64,000 bases of DNA, taken from contig NZ_VCHX02000182.1 of the NCBI RefSeq assembly GCF_005768555.2, positions 1 through 64,000 on the forward strand, given 5' to 3'. The notes below the pieces were generated by a model that saw nothing but the letters and a program-made list of their open reading frames with translations, had not been told where the DNA came from and searched no databases. The DNA is from Streptomyces sporangiiformans (lineage in GTDB: Bacteria; Actinomycetota; Actinomycetes; Streptomycetales; Streptomycetaceae). The position numbers and the translations under genes were made by a program. Each line of letters begins with the position of its first letter. Position 1 is the first letter of the stretch. Positions 33,438-42,460 of this stretch are shown in pieces.

Positions 33438-35162
33438 CTATGTGAGCTCGGACTCGACGACCGTCCTCAGCCGGGCGCTCCCGCCCCGCTCCTCCCGGGC
33501 CTGGTCGAGTCGTAGCCGTGCCGAACGGCCGCGCAGTGTCAGCGTCATCAGCTGGTTGCCGAACCAAGGGCCGCCCGTCCGGCGCCAGTCGACCGGCGGG
33601 CTCGGGCAGCCGCCGTGGCCGGCGAAGCGGCGGCCGAGGGCCCGGCCCACCCTGCTCCAGCCGAAGTGGAAGCCGAGTTTGATGGACATCGGGATGGAGT
33701 TGTGGACCGGCGAGCAGGTCAGCTGCAGCACGCGGGCGTCGGGCCCCGGCGAGCCCTTCGGCCACGACGGTTCGGCGATGTACGCGTGATGCACGTCCCC
33801 GGACAGCACGCACACGGTCGCCGGCGCCCCGGGCCCCGAACCGGCCTCGGCGATCAGCTCGGCGAGCGCGTCGAATGACGCCGGAAAAGCCGCCCAGTGC
33901 TCCAAGTCGGCCCGGCGCCGCAGGTCCTCACCCCACCGTGCCCATCGCGCACCCCGCTCGCCCCGGCACAGCGCGGCGTTCCACGCCTCGGCGTCGTGTA
34001 CGAGGTGGGGGAGCAGCCAGGGGAGCGAGGAGCCGAGCAGAAGGTGGTCATAGGGGGCGTGGGGAGAGTGAGGGGCGTGGGGAGCGGTCGTGGGCGTGGA
34101 GCCCTGCTCCTCCGCTCGCTCCTCTCCTTGCTCCATGCCTCGCCCCTCCAGTGCCTGTTCGCGCAGCCATGCCATCTCGCTCGGGGCGAGCATGGCGCGG
34201 TTGTCCTCGTCGAGGACGCGGGCCGCGCGAGTGTCGAGCATGAGCAGGCGTACGCGGCCGAAGTCGCGGCGGTAGCTCCAGCGGACCGAGTCGGGGGCGG
34301 CGTCGGCCTCGGCGGCGAAGGCGCGCAGGACGTCCGTGCCGTCGGGGGTCGCGCGCACGGCGGCGTACAGGAGGTCGGCGGCGAGGCGCTCCGGCGGGAG
34401 GTTGCCGAGGTGCTGGTAGACCCAGTAGGACATCAGGCCGCTCACCACGCGCTCGCGCCACCAGGGCGTGGCCCGCATGTCGGCGAGCCAGGCGGCGCTG
34501 GTGTTCCAGTCGTCTATGACGTCATGGTCGTCGAAGATCATGCAGCTGGGAACGGTGGAGAGCAGCCAGCGGATCTCGGGGTCGAGCCACGATTCGTAGT
34601 AGAGGCGCGTGTACTCCTCATAGTCCGCGACCTCGGCGCCCGGCGGTTCCGTCAGCCCGCGCCGGGCCTCCAGCCAGCGGCGCGTGGCTTTGGAGACCTC
34701 GTCCGCGTACACCTGGTCGCCCAGCAGCAGCAGTACGTCCGGGCGTTCGCCGTCCGGGTCCCCGGCGATACGGGCCGCGAGGGTGTCCAGCGCGTCGGGG
34801 CCCACCGGGTCCTTCTCGTCGGCGGGCGGCGCGGCCCAGCGGCAGGAGCCGAAGGCGACGCGGACGCTCTCGTGGTCGTCCGCCGGGGCGTGGATCGCCG
34901 AGGGCGGGAAGGGGGAGCCGGGCAGCGGCCAGACGGTCGTCCCGTCGAGCAGCACCTCGTACGTCGTTGTCGTGCCCGGCGAGAGACCCGTCACCGTGAT
35001 CAGGGCGTAGTGGTGGCCCGCGACCTGGAACGTGCGGGTCTCGCCGCGGGCGCCGTCCGCGCAGCGCACCTCGGCGGCGCACGGACGACTCGCCTCGACC
35101 CAGACGGTCGCGGACGAGCCGTCGACGTATCTCAGAAGTGGTCCCAGCCGCAGCCTCGCCAC
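33438..35162 (-). CDS. PhoD-type alkaline phosphatase/phosphodiesterase
   Basis: 574 residues. A short beta domain comes first, then the metallophosphatase with its metal ligands: VAFGSCRW, LLLGDQVYAD, MIFDDHDVIDDW and LSGDVHHAY. No signal peptide is seen, unlike classical secreted PhoD, so it may act in the cytoplasm or be exported unusually. An acidic, low-complexity insertion (EQGEERAEEQGSTPTTAPHAPHSPHAPYD) interrupts the catalytic domain. GTG start with GGAGGAAGG. Substrate probably phosphodiesters. Confidence 0.9.
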   Translation of the reverse strand: MARLRLGPLLRYVDGSSATVWVEASRPCAAEVRCADGARGETRTFQVAGHHYALITVTGLSPGTTTTYEVLLDGTTVWPLPGSPFPPSAIHAPADDHESVRVAFGSCRWAAPPADEKDPVGPDALDTLAARIAGDPDGERPDVLLLLGDQVYADEVSKATRRWLEARRGLTEPPGAEVADYEEYTRLYYESWLDPEIRWLLSTVPSCMIFDDHDVIDDWNTSAAWLADMRATPWWRERVVSGLMSYWVYQHLGNLPPERLAADLLYAAVRATPDGTDVLRAFAAEADAAPDSVRWSYRRDFGRVRLLMLDTRAARVLDEDNRAMLAPSEMAWLREQALEGRGMEQGEERAEEQGSTPTTAPHAPHSPHAPYDHLLLGSSLPWLLPHLVHDAEAWNAALCRGERGARWARWGEDLRRRADLEHWAAFPASFDALAELIAEAGSGPGAPATVCVLSGDVHHAYIAEPSWPKGSPGPDARVLQLTCSPVHNSIPMSIKLGFHFGWSRVGRALGRRFAGHGGCPSPPVDWRRTGGPWFGNQLMTLTLRGRSARLRLDQAREERGGSARLRTVVESELT

Positions 35163-35286
35163 GTGATCACCTTCCTCCGTCGCCCCGTACGGTACGGAAC
35201 GACGGAGGTGATTGGGGAGGTTCCGGTGCGACCAATGATCGGCCGGTGGCCGTCGGGCGCCGGTCAGCAGCCGGTGCGTACGGTCG

Positions 35287-35358
35287 GCTGCGGTTGAGAA
35301 CGGAGGTTCAGCGGCCGTTGAGCGCGGAGGTTCAGCAGCCGTTCAGCACGGAGGTCAG
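35287..35358. repeat. Three 24-bp tandem repeats across the HNH nuclease stop codon
   Basis: Minus-strand units 35358-35335, 35334-35311 and 35310-35287 each carry ACCTCCG-CT-AAC. The first codes for LTSVLNGC, the end of the nuclease; the second and third begin with TGA, so the gene ends after the first copy. Confidence 0.85.
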
Positions 35359-35976
35359 CTTGCTCTTCTCCGCGGAGTCGACCGAGAGGTTGTAGTAGTA
35401 CTTCACCTGGACCCAGGCGCGGACGTAGGTGCAGGCGTACGCGGTCCGGGACGGCATCCAGGTGGCCGGGTCCTGGTCGCCCTTCGCCTGGTTCACGTTG
35501 TCCGTGACGGCGATGAGCTGCGGGCGGGTCAGGTCGTTGGCGAAGGCCTGGCGCCGGGAGGTGGTCCAGCTGTCGGCGCCGGAGTCCCAGGCCTCGGCCA
35601 GCGGGACGAGGTGGTCGATGTCCACGTCGGAGGCGGCGGACCAGGTCGCGCCCTCGTAGACGGAGTACCAACTGCCGCTGGTGGCCGAGCAGGAGGAGTT
35701 GGTGACGACGTTCGTGCCGTCGCGCTTCAGAACCGTCTCGCGGGTGTTGCAGGCCCCGCTGATGGTGATCCAGTGCGGGAACAGATCGCGGTCGTAGCCG
35801 GTGCGGTCCTCGGCCGCCACGGTGAGCGAGGCGAGGTAGGTGCGGGCGGTGGCTGCGCTGACCGGGGTAGGCAGGGCGGCGGAGGCGGTCGGACCGTTGA
35901 AGAGCCCGACCATGGCTATCAGACCGCTGGCGGCGGCTAGTATGCTGAGCCGTCGACGCGCGTAGACCTTGGGCAT
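35332..35976 (-). CDS. Secreted HNH endonuclease family protein (DUF1524/GmrSD C-like)
   Basis: About 214 residues from the ATG after GGGAG. A Sec signal peptide (RRRLSILAAASGLIAMVGLFNG, cleavage likely after TASA) precedes the nuclease. The HNH core is DVDIDHLVPLAEAWDSGADSW followed by NDLTRPQLIAVTDNVNQAKGDQ and a C-terminal Cys pair that may form a disulphide (ACNT...SSC, YACTY...NGC). It should degrade nucleic acids outside the cell, for nutrition or during development. The end lies in a 24-bp tandem repeat. Confidence 0.92.
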   Translation of the reverse strand: MPKVYARRRLSILAAASGLIAMVGLFNGPTASAALPTPVSAATARTYLASLTVAAEDRTGYDRDLFPHWITISGACNTRETVLKRDGTNVVTNSSCSATSGSWYSVYEGATWSAASDVDIDHLVPLAEAWDSGADSWTTSRRQAFANDLTRPQLIAVTDNVNQAKGDQDPATWMPSRTAYACTYVRAWVQVKYYYNLSVDSAEKSKLTSVLNGC

Positions 35977-36370
35977 GCGAACTCCCTGGGGATGTGGGGA
36001 AGTTGACGGTGCGAGCGCATATTTGCGGCACCGTGTTTCCGGGAGGTGTGCGTCAGGTGAGAAATTAGTGACGTGCCCATGACAGGACAAGAGCTGGGGC
36101 GGGGCTTTTGAGCTGGCGCCTGCCTTTGCGTGGGTTTGCCCGGGCGTTCATGTCGAGATGATCTTTGCGTCGGGTCGGGTCGGGTCGGGTCGCGTCGGGC
36201 GGGGTTCCGGCATTTTGGGGAATTGGTTGCCGTGAGTGGTAGCGGTGCCGGGTCCTTGTTTTGTACCGTGGGGGAACAAAGTGGCCCCCGCCCGCTTCCC
36301 CTGACCGGTGGGCGGGGCCACCTTGTCTCCCGGGCCCTGTGCGCCCCTCTTCCACGCTTGGAGCATGCCG
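35977..36370. other. 394-bp intergenic stretch with pentanucleotide repeat
   Basis: Divergent region between the nuclease and HAD genes. Contains the CGGGT array (36171-36190) and a relatively AT-rich patch near 36205-36280 that could hold a promoter. No ORF is credible. Confidence 0.5.
36171..36200. repeat. CGGGT tandem array
   Basis: Four perfect CGGGT units (36171-36190) followed by CGCGT and CGGGC. Prone to slippage. Confidence 0.85.
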
Positions 36371-37036
36371 ATGACGGCCACGACCGTGCTGACCGCCCGT
36401 GCCCTGCTGCTGGACATGGACGGCACCCTCGTCAACTCCGATGCCGTCGTCGAGCGCATCTGGCATCGCTGGGCCGAGCGGCACGGGCTGGACGGGGCCG
36501 AGGTCATGAAGGTCGTCCACGGGCGGCAGGGGCATGCGTCGATGGCTCTGCTGCTGCCCGGCCGGCCGAAGGAACGGAACCTCGAGGACAACGCGCGCAT
36601 GCTCGCCGAGGAGACCGTCGACATGGACGGCGTCGTCGCGATTCCCGGAGCCCCGGAGTTCCTGGCCGCGCTCGTCGACCACGGCTTGCCGCATGCGCTC
36701 GTGACGTCTGCGGACGTGGCGCTGTCCACCGCGCGGATGCGTGCCGCGGGGCTGGCGCTGCCCGCTGTACGGGTCACCGCCGAGTCCGTCGGCGCCAGCA
36801 AGCCGGACCCGGAGGGTTTCCTGAAGGGGGCGGCCGAGTTGGGGGTCGCGCCCGAGGACTGCGTGGTGTTCGAGGACTCGGGGGCGGGGATCGAAGCGGG
36901 GCGCTCCGCGGGGATGCGGGTGGTGGGGGTCGGGCATCGGGCCGGGGCCCACGGTCCCGATGCGCTGGTGCGGGACCTTACGCAGGTGCGGGTCGAGGCT
37001 TTGGGTGACGGCGGGATCCGCTTGCACATCGGGTGA
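36371..37036 (+). CDS. HAD family sugar-phosphate phosphatase
   Basis: About 221 residues. Motif I LLLDMDGTLVNSD, motif II LVTSADVA, motif III Lys in ASKPDPEGF and motif IV VFEDSGAGIEAG are all intact. The layout is that of the GPP/beta-phosphoglucomutase-like subfamily with a helical cap. GGAG lies 8 bases before the ATG at 36371 and only 2 before the ATG at 36365, so the later start is chosen. Likely removes phosphate from a small sugar phosphate or glycerol 3-phosphate. Confidence 0.9.
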   Translation: MTATTVLTARALLLDMDGTLVNSDAVVERIWHRWAERHGLDGAEVMKVVHGRQGHASMALLLPGRPKERNLEDNARMLAEETVDMDGVVAIPGAPEFLAALVDHGLPHALVTSADVALSTARMRAAGLALPAVRVTAESVGASKPDPEGFLKGAAELGVAPEDCVVFEDSGAGIEAGRSAGMRVVGVGHRAGAHGPDALVRDLTQVRVEALGDGGIRLHIG

Positions 37037-37299
37037 CGGTGCGGTGCCTCCGGCGGTTGGGCGGTCTCGCTTTCTGCCGGTGGGTGGGTCGGGGTCGTGT
37101 ACCGGTGCGTCCGCCCGTCGCCGCGGGGGCGTACGACCCGGGGTTGGTAAGAGGTGCGGGTTTCCTGAGACAAGCCCTACGCGACGGGCGATGACGCACC
37201 GGCACACGCCCCCTCCCGCCGGTGACCAACTGCGGGAGCGTGGGGGTGCGCCCCTCCAGGGGCCACTGGGAAACGGAGCCTGAGCGGGACGCGCCCGTC

Positions 37300-37353
37300 A
37301 GGGGCGCGGGGAACTGCGCGACCAGCCACAACCGGCCTGCAGCTGAAGTGCGA
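37300..37353. repeat. Interspersed repeat, unit 1
   Basis: Begins AGGGGCGCGGGGAACTGCGC and continues through CCAGCCACAACCGGCC. Just before it GCGCCC can pair with GGGCGC to form a hairpin. Matches unit 2 at all but a few of 54 positions. I recognise this element as common between genes in Streptomyces. Confidence 0.85.
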
Positions 37354-37414
37354 ATCCCACCCACCCCCTAACCGCTTCCGCGCATGGGCGTCTGCGGGTG
37401 GGGCGTGCCCCTTT

Positions 37415-37468
37415 AGGGGCGCGGGGAACTGCGCGATCAGCCACAACCGGCCCGCAGTCGAAGTGTGA
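37415..37468. repeat. Interspersed repeat, unit 2
   Basis: Same element as unit 1, led by a GCCCC-TTTA-GGGGC hairpin. A third, partial copy (AGGGGCGCGGGGAACTG) is at 9659-9675. Confidence 0.85.
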
Positions 37469-37494
37469 CCCTCCCCGCCCCCCGGAGGGGCCGG

Positions 37495-38676
37495 CTACGG
37501 GACTTGCTGGGACCGGCTGTTCGATGGCGTGACCGTGTTACGGCCACGCGGTTCCGCCGTCTCCGATTCCAGGCGCTGGCGCGTCTGCGCGCCATAGACG
37601 CCGGGTTCCTCGCGGAGGCCTCGGCCCGACTGGAAGGTGCGTACGGCGGTCTCGGTCCGGCTGTTGTAGGTGCCGTCGGCGTCACCCGAGAAGAGGGCCA
37701 ACTGGCTCAGGCGCAGTTGGAGTTCGGTGACTTCCGAGCCACGGTCGCCGGGGCGCAGGACAGGGTCGTCGTCCCCGGGTGCCCCTTGCGAGGAGGCAGG
37801 CCCCGAGTCGGTGGGCCGTGCGGTGGACGGTGGGCGGGTCGTGGGGAGCGTGGGGGAGGGCCTGGCCGGGGTGGTCGGCTTGGTGGCCGACGGCGAGGGG
37901 CTCTTGCTGCTCAGTGCGGGCGGCGCGGGCGGTACGGCAGACGCGGGCGTCCGGGTGGGTGACTTGGTCGCCGACGGCGACGGCTCCGGCTCGGTCGCGT
38001 CCGGCACGCTCGCGCGTATGTCGTCCGGGTGGGCGCTGGTCCGTGACGGCGTCTCATAGGTGAACAGCCCGCTCGCGAAACCGGCCGCGGCGACCACGAC
38101 GGCGACGGCTCCGGCGCCGACGAGCGCGAACCGGCGCCGTCGGCCGCCGCCTTCGGCGGGCTCCTGGGGCATGGACGCGGGCAGGGACCCGGGGACGGAC
38201 CCGGGAGGAGCCACGGGTATGGACGCGGTGATGGGCTCCGGGTCGAGAGCCTGCGTTTCGAACAGGCGGAGGTCGGCCGTGTCGGGCGGGGTGGCCGCCG
38301 GGACCAGGGGAGCGGAGACGGTCGACGCGGCGGTCGGGTCTGCGGAGGGCTCGGACGCCCGGGGCGCGCTCGGTGCCGAGGGCGACTCCGGCTGGTGCGG
38401 CGCCGTGTGTGCCTCCGGCCGTTCACCGGGCTCGCTCAGCGGCCGGGATGCCCCCGCGTCGGCGTCGGCGTCCGCGGCCAGGGGCCCTTCGTCCGCTCCC
38501 AAGTCCACGTAGGGCCGAATGCGCAACGGGTTGAAATCCTCCGCCACGGCCGCCTCCGCGGAGCGGGTCTCCAGGAGGGCATCCGCCGCCCGTTGGGCGC
38601 ACGCGCAGGAGGGCGCGCCCCCTTGCGCCCGGGGCGCCCCGCATTCCGGGCAGACGTGCTCGTGCCGGTCACTCAC
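37495..38676 (-). CDS. Zinc-ribbon, single-pass membrane protein with peptidoglycan-binding domain
   Basis: 393 residues. The cytoplasmic start has a zinc ribbon (CPECGAP...CAC). An acidic Pro/Ala-rich region comes next, then one membrane helix (FALVGAGAVAVVVAAAGFASGLF, about residues 185-207), an external Ser/Thr/Pro-rich linker, and a C-terminal PG_binding_1 domain (LRPGDRGSEVTELQLRLSQLALFSGDADGTYNSRTETAVRTFQ). It should anchor in the membrane and bind the cell wall. GTG start with GGGGGAGGG. Role unknown. Confidence 0.9.
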   Translation of the reverse strand: MSDRHEHVCPECGAPRAQGGAPSCACAQRAADALLETRSAEAAVAEDFNPLRIRPYVDLGADEGPLAADADADAGASRPLSEPGERPEAHTAPHQPESPSAPSAPRASEPSADPTAASTVSAPLVPAATPPDTADLRLFETQALDPEPITASIPVAPPGSVPGSLPASMPQEPAEGGGRRRRFALVGAGAVAVVVAAAGFASGLFTYETPSRTSAHPDDIRASVPDATEPEPSPSATKSPTRTPASAVPPAPPALSSKSPSPSATKPTTPARPSPTLPTTRPPSTARPTDSGPASSQGAPGDDDPVLRPGDRGSEVTELQLRLSQLALFSGDADGTYNSRTETAVRTFQSGRGLREEPGVYGAQTRQRLESETAEPRGRNTVTPSNSRSQQVP

Positions 38677-38843
38677 GTGTGAATCCCTCCCCCAACAGAA
38701 CTCCAGTGATTATGCAGACCTCCTCCACACCTTCTCCCTGTTACCCCCGGAATCCCCAACTCTATTCAGGATTCAACAGGCCATAACAGGTCACACCGAC
38801 CAGGATGGGACCGGAACGGGACCCTCGCGGCCGGGAGGTCTGC

Positions 38844-40955
38844 ATGGCCGAGGATGCGCAAGGCGGGAACGCACAGGAGCCGGCGGGCGGCGCCCCGGAC
38901 CTCGCGCGCCCCGCCCGGAACCACACGCAGGGCGCCCACCCTGATCAGAGGCATCTGCGGGGTGGCGTTCTCGTCTCGATCGGCGCCCTTCTGCTGGGCA
39001 TGCTGCTCGCGGCGCTGGACCAGACGATCGTGTCGACCGCGCTGCCGACCATCGTCAGCGAATTCGGCGGCCTGGACCACCTGTCCTGGGTCGTGACGGC
39101 GTATCTGCTCGCCTCGACCGCCGCCACCCCGCTCTGGGGCAAGCTCGGTGACCAGTACGGACGCAAGAAACTGTTCCAGACCGCCATCGTGGTCTTCCTC
39201 ATCGGCTCCGCGCTGTGCGGAATGGCGCAGAACATGCCCCAACTGATCGGATACCGGGCCCTTCAGGGACTCGGCGGCGGCGGGCTCATGGTGCTGTCGA
39301 TGGCGATCGTCGGCGACATCGTCTCGCCGCGCGAACGGGGGAGGTACCAGGGGTTGTTCGGGGCCGTCTTCGGCGCCACCAGTGTCCTCGGCCCGCTGAT
39401 CGGCGGACTTCTCACCGAGCACCTGAGCTGGCGCTGGGTCTTCTACGTCAACCTTCCCATCGGGGTGATCGCGCTCGCCGTCATCGCCACCGCCCTGCAC
39501 ATCCCGGTCCGCGCCCGGCGGCACACGATCGACTACCTCGGTACGTTCCTGATCGCGTCCGTCGCCACCTGCCTCGTCCTCGTCGCCTCGCTCGGCAGCA
39601 CCACCTGGGGCTGGGGCTCGCCGCAGATCGTCGCCCTCGCGGTGCTCGCCGCCGTGCTGACCGTGGCGTTCGTGGCAGTCGAACGGAAGGCCGCCGAGCC
39701 CGTACTCCCCCTGAAGCTGTTCGGGATCCGCACCTTCACCCTCTCGGCGGTGATCAGCTTCGTCGTGGGCTTCGCCATGTTCGGCGCGCTGACGTACCTG
39801 CCGACGTTCCTGCAGGTCGTCCAGGGCGTCTCACCCACCACGTCCGGCTTGCACATGCTGCCGATGGTGGCGGGCATGCTGTTCGCCTCGACCGTGTCCG
39901 GCCAGATCGTCAGCCGTACCGGCCGCTGGAAGGTGTTCCCGGCCGCGGGCACGGCCGTGACGGCCGTCGGGCTGCTGCTCCTGCACCGGCTGGACGAGAA
40001 CAGCTCCACGGGCGAGATGAGCGCGTACTTCCTCGTGTTCGGCCTCGGCCTCGGCCTGGTCATGCAGGTACTCGTCCTGATCGTGCAGAACTCCGTCGCG
40101 TACGAGGATCTCGGGGTCGCCACCTCCGGCGCGACGTTCTTCCGCTCCATCGGCGCCTCGTTCGGCGTAGCCATCTTCGGCACGATCTTCGCGAGCGGCC
40201 TCGCCGACCAGCTGACGGCGGCATTCGCCGGGCAGGAGCTCCCGCCCGGCGTCACCGCGGACACCCTCAAGGCCGACCCGCGCGGCATCGCGGAACTCCC
40301 CGCCGCGCTGCGCCCCGCCGCCCTGCACGCGTACGCCTCGTCGATCACGGACGTCTTCCTGTACGCGGCTCCCGTCGCCGTTCTCGGCTTCGTACTGGCC
40401 TGGTTCCTGCGCGAGGACAAACTGCGGGCCTCGGTGACGGCACCCGACGGCACGCAGACGCTGGCGAGCAATCCGGTGGAGCGGTCGTCGTACGACGAGG
40501 TCTGCCGCGCGCTGTCCCTGCTCGGCACGCGCGAGGGGCGGCGCGAGATCTACGAGAAGATCACCGCCCGCGCCGGTTACGACCTGCTCCCCGCGTCGAG
40601 CTGGCTGCTCCTGCGCATCCGGGGGTACGGCTGGGCCGAGCCGGCTGTCCTCGCCGAACACAGCGCCGTTCCCCTGCCCGTCGTCATCGCCGCCGTCCGC
40701 CAGGTCGAGGAACGCCGCCTCGCCGTACGCGAGGGAATGGACCTCGTCCTCACCGAACAGGGCCGCGAAGTCGCCGGCAGACTCGCCTCGGCCCGCGAGG
40801 ATTCTCTCGCCGAACTCCTCGGCGACTGGTGGACCCCCGACCGCCCCACCGACCTGGCCCAGCTCATCAAGGAACTGAACGCGGAACTGTGCGGCTCCGA
40901 CGCGGAACGCCCCCACGACGGGACGACGTCCGGGCCGGCGGGGCGGGAAGCCTGA
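38844..40955 (+). CDS. MFS drug exporter (DHA2) fused to a MarR-like winged helix
   Basis: 703 residues. Residues about 40-535 are a 14-helix exporter with LDQTIVSTALPTIVSEFGG, GKLGDQYGRKKLFQTAIV (motif A) and GATSVLGPLIGGLL (motif C). The last about 150 residues are soluble and resemble a winged-helix domain of MarR type (WLLLRIRGYGWAEPAVLAEHSAVPLPVVIAAVRQVEERRLAVREGMDLVLTEQGREVAGRL). Such fusions could sense substrate or control activity; whether the tail binds DNA is unknown. ATG with GGGAGG; an upstream ATG at 38805 lacks one. Confidence 0.92.
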   Translation: MAEDAQGGNAQEPAGGAPDLARPARNHTQGAHPDQRHLRGGVLVSIGALLLGMLLAALDQTIVSTALPTIVSEFGGLDHLSWVVTAYLLASTAATPLWGKLGDQYGRKKLFQTAIVVFLIGSALCGMAQNMPQLIGYRALQGLGGGGLMVLSMAIVGDIVSPRERGRYQGLFGAVFGATSVLGPLIGGLLTEHLSWRWVFYVNLPIGVIALAVIATALHIPVRARRHTIDYLGTFLIASVATCLVLVASLGSTTWGWGSPQIVALAVLAAVLTVAFVAVERKAAEPVLPLKLFGIRTFTLSAVISFVVGFAMFGALTYLPTFLQVVQGVSPTTSGLHMLPMVAGMLFASTVSGQIVSRTGRWKVFPAAGTAVTAVGLLLLHRLDENSSTGEMSAYFLVFGLGLGLVMQVLVLIVQNSVAYEDLGVATSGATFFRSIGASFGVAIFGTIFASGLADQLTAAFAGQELPPGVTADTLKADPRGIAELPAALRPAALHAYASSITDVFLYAAPVAVLGFVLAWFLREDKLRASVTAPDGTQTLASNPVERSSYDEVCRALSLLGTREGRREIYEKITARAGYDLLPASSWLLLRIRGYGWAEPAVLAEHSAVPLPVVIAAVRQVEERRLAVREGMDLVLTEQGREVAGRLASAREDSLAELLGDWWTPDRPTDLAQLIKELNAELCGSDAERPHDGTTSGPAGREA

Positions 40956-41251
40956 GCGGAGGTCTCACCAAGGTGATGTTGATGCCCCGTCAGGCCGGCG
41001 ATTTCCAGCTCGGCGGGGTCGGTGGCATGTCCGCGGTGGAGCAGGCACCAGCGGTCGCGTCATGGCGGACATGGTGACGAGGCGCCGTACGCCCTCCGCG
41101 AGTCAATTACCCGCGGAGACGCACCCGGTGAGCGTCTTGCCGTGCGACCGTCAGCCGTGCAGCCGTGTACCGGAGTCGTTTGGGTGCCGTGATGCGGGCA
41201 ACCCGGACGAGGAACCGGCCCGACGGGCCGAGAACCCTCGGAAGGCATCCC
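40956..41251. other. 296-bp intergenic stretch
   Basis: No credible ORF or repeat seen; GGAAGG near its right end is the ribosome binding site of the next gene. Confidence 0.45.
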
Positions 41252-42004
41252 ATGTCCACAGGCGTGATCATCGTTCTGATCGTGGTCGCGGCGGTCATCG
41301 TCGTCAGCGCGGTCGCCCGGCTCGTGATGGCTCGCAGGGCGAGCGGCGGGGCGAGCCTGAAGCGAAGCTTCGGACCCGAGTACGACCGGGCCGTCGCCCG
41401 GCACGACGGCGACGCCAAGGCCGCAGAACGCGACCTCGCGGACCGTGTGCAGCGGCACGGTTCGCTGCGCAGGCACCCGCTGGAGCCCGCGGCGCGGGAG
41501 CGGTACGAGGCTCGCTGGGCGGCCGCCCAGGAGCGGTTCGTCGACTCGCCGCGCGAGGCCGTGGTCGAAGCGGACCGGCTCCTCGCGGAGCTGGCCGGCG
41601 CCCGCGGCTTCCCGGACGGCGACCGCTACGACGAGCAGCTCGACGCGCTCTCCGTGCACCATCCGCACCACGTCCACGGCTACCGGCGCATCCACCGGGC
41701 CGCGCATGTGTCAGCCGCCCACAGCGGCACCTTGACAGGCACCTCGACGACGGGCACCTCCACCGACACCCTCACCGGCGTCGGCGAGAGCCGTGCCGGA
41801 ACGGAGGAACTCCGTGAGGCCATGCTCGAGGCCCGCGTCCTGTTCGAGGACCTGGTGACTCCGGGGCGCGATGACATGGCCCGGCACCGGGCGGACGACG
41901 CGACGACTCCGCCCGACACCCCCGCCGCCACCCGGTCGCATCGCCTCGGTAACCGTCTGCACGCGCCGTGGGCGTTCAACAGGCACCACGCCAAGGGGAG
42001 TTGA
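41252..42004 (+). CDS. Single-pass membrane protein with helical domain
   Basis: About 250 residues. The N-terminus is one membrane helix (STGVIIVLIVVAAVIVVSAVARLVM). The middle contains RFVDSPREAVVEADRLLAELAGARGFPDGDRYDEQLDALS, a helical unit that the next gene repeats in diverged form. A Thr/Ser/Gly-rich stretch (TLTGTSTTGTSTDTLTG) and a basic tail follow. Function unknown. GGAAGG precedes the ATG. It is five bases from the next gene, so they form an operon. Confidence 0.85.
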   Translation: MSTGVIIVLIVVAAVIVVSAVARLVMARRASGGASLKRSFGPEYDRAVARHDGDAKAAERDLADRVQRHGSLRRHPLEPAARERYEARWAAAQERFVDSPREAVVEADRLLAELAGARGFPDGDRYDEQLDALSVHHPHHVHGYRRIHRAAHVSAAHSGTLTGTSTTGTSTDTLTGVGESRAGTEELREAMLEARVLFEDLVTPGRDDMARHRADDATTPPDTPAATRSHRLGNRLHAPWAFNRHHAKGS

Positions 42005-42009
42005 GGCAC

Positions 42010-42345
42010 ATGTCGGAGAGCACCGCCCCCGGCAAAGACGTGGGGCCCGGCAAGAAGACCGGTGGCTCGGGCGGGCGGCTGATGTCGCACGACGAGACCG
42101 ACAAGTGGACGTTGCGGTTGCAGCACGCGGTCGCCGGATTCGTCGACGAACCGCGCGAGTCGGTCGAGGAGGCCGACGAGGTGCTCCAGGAGGTCTCGGC
42201 CCGGTTCGCGGACGCCGTCACCCAGCAACGCCGCACCCTGCGCACGTCCTGGCAGACCACCGGCGACGACAAGGCCGACACTGAGCAGCTCCGGCTGGTC
42301 CTGCGCGACTACCGCGAGCTGGCGGAGCGAATCCTGCGGCTGTGA
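42010..42345 (+). CDS. Small soluble protein paralogous to the preceding one
   Basis: 111 residues, Gly/Lys-rich at the start and then helical. GFVDEPRESVEEADEVLQEVSARFADAVTQQRRTLRTSW parallels the FVDSPREAVVEADRLLAEL unit of the upstream gene, so the two probably share a domain and interact. No known motif otherwise. Confidence 0.85.
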   Translation: MSESTAPGKDVGPGKKTGGSGGRLMSHDETDKWTLRLQHAVAGFVDEPRESVEEADEVLQEVSARFADAVTQQRRTLRTSWQTTGDDKADTEQLRLVLRDYRELAERILRL

Positions 42346-42406
42346 ACCCGTAGATCTCAGAACCTGGGAGGCTGAGAGCCTCAGAACTCCAGAACCTCAG
42401 CACGCC

Positions 42407-42445
42407 GTAACCCGTGTACGCGGTCCTCCCGCATACGCGGGTTAC
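42407..42445. terminator. Bidirectional hairpin between convergent genes
   Basis: A stem of about 17 bp: GTAACCCG (42407-42414) pairs with CGGGTTAC (42438-42445), and the inner TGTACGCGG/CCGCATACG pairs with two G-U wobbles. Confidence 0.85.
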
Positions 42446-42460
42446 GTGTCTCTGCGGACC

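Larger units (their letters stand above)
37037..37494. other. 458-bp intergenic stretch with two copies of an interspersed repeat
   Basis: Convergent region between the HAD gene and the peptidoglycan-binding protein gene. The right half is filled by two 54-bp repeat units. Open frames here are repeat-driven and not credible. The repeats may serve as terminators. Confidence 0.6.

Noticed and set aside
36171..36200. CGGGT array as a telomere-like or regulatory sequence
   Set aside because: Too short and imperfect; simple slippage explains it.
37037..37494. CRISPR-like array because of the repeated units
   Set aside because: Only two units, 54 bp long, unequal context and no cas genes; the element also occurs elsewhere as a single copy.
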